Source: Bacteroidota bacterium
Lineage (GTDB): Bacteria > Bacteroidota > Bacteroidia > Bacteroidales > VadinHA17
DNA: 8,864 bases
Assembly (NCBI GenBank): GCA_030613125.1
Contig: JAUWMO010000138.1
Location: 1-8,864 of the forward strand
Direction of reading: 5' to 3'
A program made the translations under genes and the position numbers. Shown one piece after another: positions 7,113 to 8,864 of the stretch (positions are counted from its first letter, which is position 1; every line of letters begins with the position of its first letter). A model generated the notes under the pieces. The model was not told where the DNA came from, ran no database searches, and saw nothing but the letters and a program-made list of their open reading frames with translations.

Positions 7113-7177
7113 AGACTATTTCAATTTAATAAAATCGGTGATCTGAAAATTCCTATCCTCTTTTAAAATCATAGTCT
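7113..7177 (-). other. Inverted repeat / possible mRNA hairpin between the ROK and NagB-PIG-L genes
   Basis: AGACTAT at 7113-7119 and ATAGTCT at 7171-7177 are perfect 7-base inverted repeats that bracket the intercistronic spacer. A further 6-of-7 pairing is possible just inside (ATTTTAA with TTAAATT in the transcript), which would give a long imperfect stem-loop. One arm overlaps the last base of the ROK stop codon and the other ends nine bases before the NagB ATG. It could affect transcript processing or translation of the downstream gene; chance in AT-rich DNA is not excluded. Confidence 0.4.
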
Positions 7178-8280
7178 CACTGATTTAGCTTATTCAGGGC
7201 AAATGCATAAGCCCCGATAGCAACAGATTTACTGGTACCTAACCGCGATATCCCCACTCCTGTTCTGGCAAGAGGATCATATAACAATTTTTCTTCAGTA
7301 CCGGGTATATAAATTTCTCTCGTTTCCCCTTTAATAAATTGGTCTAATTCGTTCCGGTCTTCCAGGTTGAAAGCTTTCATTGCCAGACGTGGAAATGTTC
7401 CATTTCCGGGTTTAACAAATGAGCTGTTCATGGCTTCAATTGTTTTAGGAAGAAAAACAGGAAAAGCAGCTGAGATACCTCCACCAATAACTGCCAGTCC
7501 GTCAATTAGTGTAACAACTGTGGCTATGGCCTCCCCCAAAGCTAAAGCAAATTGTTCAAAAGACCGGTTAGCTGCACTTTTATCTCCTTCCTGCAGGCCG
7601 GCAGCAATCTCATATATTTCTTTCGGACTGGGTGTTTCATCATCTTTAATACCAGCAGCAACCGCATAGACTCTTTTGATGGCACGTATACTTATATTTT
7701 CTTCAACATTAGTTTGAAGATCGTCCATATTACGAAGAAGCCATGCTTCTCCACCCAATGAATTATCCCCAATTAAAAGATTTCCTTCAAGAACAATTCC
7801 ACCACCAAATCCGGTACCTAATGTAAAGCCTACCAGATTGGAATATCTTTTAGTAGTACCATTCATTTCCAGTAAATTGTTTATAAATGGCAGATAACCT
7901 GCTATTGCTTCACCATATACAAACAAATTACCATCATTATTAATGTATACCGGTAATTTAAATTCTCTCTCAAGCATAGGCCCAAGGGCAATTCCACCCC
8001 TAAAAGCAGAAAGGTTTGGCAGGTCTCCAATAACACCTAAAGGATAATTTGCAGGTCCCGGAAAAGCAAAACTAATAGCAACCGGAGGAGTGTCAAGGGT
8101 TTTCTGTATGCTTTTGAAACCTTTCACTATAGTCTTTAAACACAGATCCAACTGAGTAGCATTGGATGGCAATCGAATAGGTTCAACAACCTCTTCGCCT
8201 CCCTGAATAGCAGAAAAAATAAAATTGGTACCCCCGGCATCCAGGGTCATTACAATTCTCTCATCATTTTCAATTCGCAT
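7177..8280 (-). CDS. ROK-family sugar kinase-like protein
   Basis: A 367-residue cytoplasmic protein with ROK/hexokinase-fold motifs: phosphate-1 loop LDAGGTNF (Asp14-Phe20), sugar-binding and catalytic segment INNDGNLFVYGEA with Asp116 as the likely base, LGTGFGGGIV (154-163) and the adenosine-region VIGGGISAAF (264-273). ROK proteins are ATP-dependent kinases of glucose, GlcNAc, ManNAc or fructose, or sugar-responsive repressors. There is no N-terminal helix-turn-helix here, so a kinase is likely. The usual ROK zinc motif (CxCGxxGC) is absent: the region after the phosphate-2 loop reads SLGGEAWLLRNMDDL. The protein is longer than a typical 300-residue ROK kinase, with an extra segment at about 300-342 before the C-terminal helix. 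It is the first gene of the leftward group. Next to a glucosamine-6-phosphate deaminase-like gene, an amino-sugar or hexose substrate is likely, but specificity is not readable. Confidence 0.88.
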   Translation of the reverse strand: MRIENDERIVMTLDAGGTNFIFSAIQGGEEVVEPIRLPSNATQLDLCLKTIVKGFKSIQKTLDTPPVAISFAFPGPANYPLGVIGDLPNLSAFRGGIALGPMLEREFKLPVYINNDGNLFVYGEAIAGYLPFINNLLEMNGTTKRYSNLVGFTLGTGFGGGIVLEGNLLIGDNSLGGEAWLLRNMDDLQTNVEENISIRAIKRVYAVAAGIKDDETPSPKEIYEIAAGLQEGDKSAANRSFEQFALALGEAIATVVTLIDGLAVIGGGISAAFPVFLPKTIEAMNSSFVKPGNGTFPRLAMKAFNLEDRNELDQFIKGETREIYIPGTEEKLLYDPLARTGVGISRLGTSKSVAIGAYAFALNKLNQ

Positions 8281-8403
8281 AAATCTTAAGTTTATATTAG
8301 GTTAGGTGAGCAAGAATACCAATTAATAAACGAAAATAACAAAAATGCCTGAAAAGTAAACTTGCGATGAGGGGTTTCCATAGTTAATGATATAATTATT
8401 ACA

Positions 8404-8421
8404 GAAATGCATTTGCATTTC
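8404..8421. promoter_or_regulatory. Perfect 18-base inverted repeat, candidate operator
   Basis: GAAATGCA (8404-8411) and TGCATTTC (8414-8421) are exact reverse complements separated by TT. The site lies 124 bases upstream of the ROK start and 87 bases upstream of the mutase start, in the 227-base region between these divergent genes. Its size and symmetry suit a dimeric regulator such as a LacI- or GntR-type repressor; none is encoded in the window. The rest of 8281-8507 is AT-rich. It holds TTAATTTG at 8477-8484, one mismatch from TAnnTTTG on the mutase strand, without a clear -33 element. Confidence 0.55.
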
Positions 8422-8507
8422 ACAATTATCTTTAAAAAATTCTAGTTATAATTATCTGTTTAGATGTAAAAGATGATTAATTTGCAACTCATTATTAATT
8501 TTCAATA

Positions 8508-8864
8508 ATGCATTTAAAACAGCTTCAGAACGGCTCAGATATCAGAGGTATTGCGATGGATGGCATACCCGGCGAAACGGTAAACCTGAATAATGAGATA
8601 GCCGGCAAACTGGGAATAGCTTTTGCTGTATGGCTTGGTGATAAAACCAATAAGGTTATGTCTGAACTAAGGATTGCAATTGGTACAGATCCCAGGATTA
8701 CAGGCAACAGTTTGAAGGCAGCAATAGCCAAAGGGATATTCTCACTGGGTACTCAGGTTGCCGATGTCGGTCTTGCATCCACTCCAGCCATGTTTATGAG
8801 TACTCAATTTCCGGAATTCAGCATGGATGGAGCTATAATGATTACAGCCAGCCATTTGCCTTTT
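8508..8864 (+). CDS. Phosphomannomutase/phosphoglucomutase, N-terminal part (cut by the window edge)
   Basis: 119 codons are visible, from the ATG at 8508 to the right edge. An in-frame TAA lies four codons upstream, so the start cannot be earlier. The N-terminus has the alpha-D-phosphohexomutase domain I pattern: NGSDIRGIA (8-16), which binds the substrate phosphate region, RIAIGTDPRITG (55-66), and the active-site serine loop MITASHLPF (111-119) with Ser115 as the residue phosphorylated in the reaction. The family interconverts hexose-6-phosphates and hexose-1-phosphates, using a bisphosphate intermediate and Mg2+. Mannose, glucose or glucosamine specificity is set mainly by later domains that are outside the window. 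It is transcribed divergently from the ROK kinase gene, sharing its upstream region and the 18-base palindrome, which suggests linked control. Confidence 0.93.
   Translation, partial: MHLKQLQNGSDIRGIAMDGIPGETVNLNNEIAGKLGIAFAVWLGDKTNKVMSELRIAIGTDPRITGNSLKAAIAKGIFSLGTQVADVGLASTPAMFMSTQFPEFSMDGAIMITASHLPF

Noticed and set aside
8525..8731. Minus-strand 68-residue open frame
   Set aside because: Antisense to the phosphohexomutase gene, which has recognisable motifs in its own frame.

Overview
The window looks like chromosomal DNA of an AT-rich member of the Bacteroidota. The signs are: two clear and one borderline lipoprotein signal peptides; no purine-rich Shine-Dalgarno sequences before the starts; a TAnnTTTG-type -7 element before the tRNA; a NagB-PIG-L fusion protein, which I know mainly from this phylum; and a Bacteroidota-style AsmA-like protein and histidine kinase. 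A Bacteroidales/Marinilabiliales-like source is a guess from overall feel, not shown by the sequence. No mobile element, CRISPR array, phage gene or integration scar was seen.

Layout. (1) 1-1966, minus strand: a membrane-bound histidine kinase followed after 11 bases by an AsmA-like envelope protein that runs off the left edge. (2) 1967-2403: an intergenic stretch with a tRNA-Arg(ACG), its likely -7 element, a terminator-like hairpin, and a short repeat of the tRNA 5' end about 60 bases upstream. (3) 2404-4180, plus strand: two genes one base apart, a lipoprotein with a xylose-isomerase-like TIM barrel and a probable lipoprotein with a divergent PHP-like hydrolase fold. (4) 8280-4228, minus strand: a probable catabolic operon of a ROK-family sugar kinase, a NagB-PIG-L fusion (glucosamine-6-phosphate deaminase plus LmbE-like deacetylase), and a secreted SMP-30/gluconolactonase-like lipoprotein. 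It converges on group 3. (5) 8508-8864, plus strand: the N-terminal part of a phosphomannomutase/phosphoglucomutase, transcribed divergently from the ROK gene. The 227-base region between them carries an 18-base perfect inverted repeat that is a good operator candidate.

How the genes may work together (inference). The ROK kinase would phosphorylate a sugar or amino sugar. The fusion protein could deacetylate and deaminate an N-acetylhexosamine phosphate, feeding fructose-6-phosphate into glycolysis. The mutase would link hexose-6-phosphates to hexose-1-phosphates. The lipoproteins (SMP-30-like lactonase, isomerase-like barrel, PHP-like protein) would act on modified sugars in the periplasm or at the cell surface. 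Nothing here is clearly an undescribed system. The most interesting points are the altered active-site residues in the NagB half, the loss of the ROK zinc motif, the poorly conserved metal site of the PHP-like protein, and the pairing of that protein with the isomerase-like lipoprotein.
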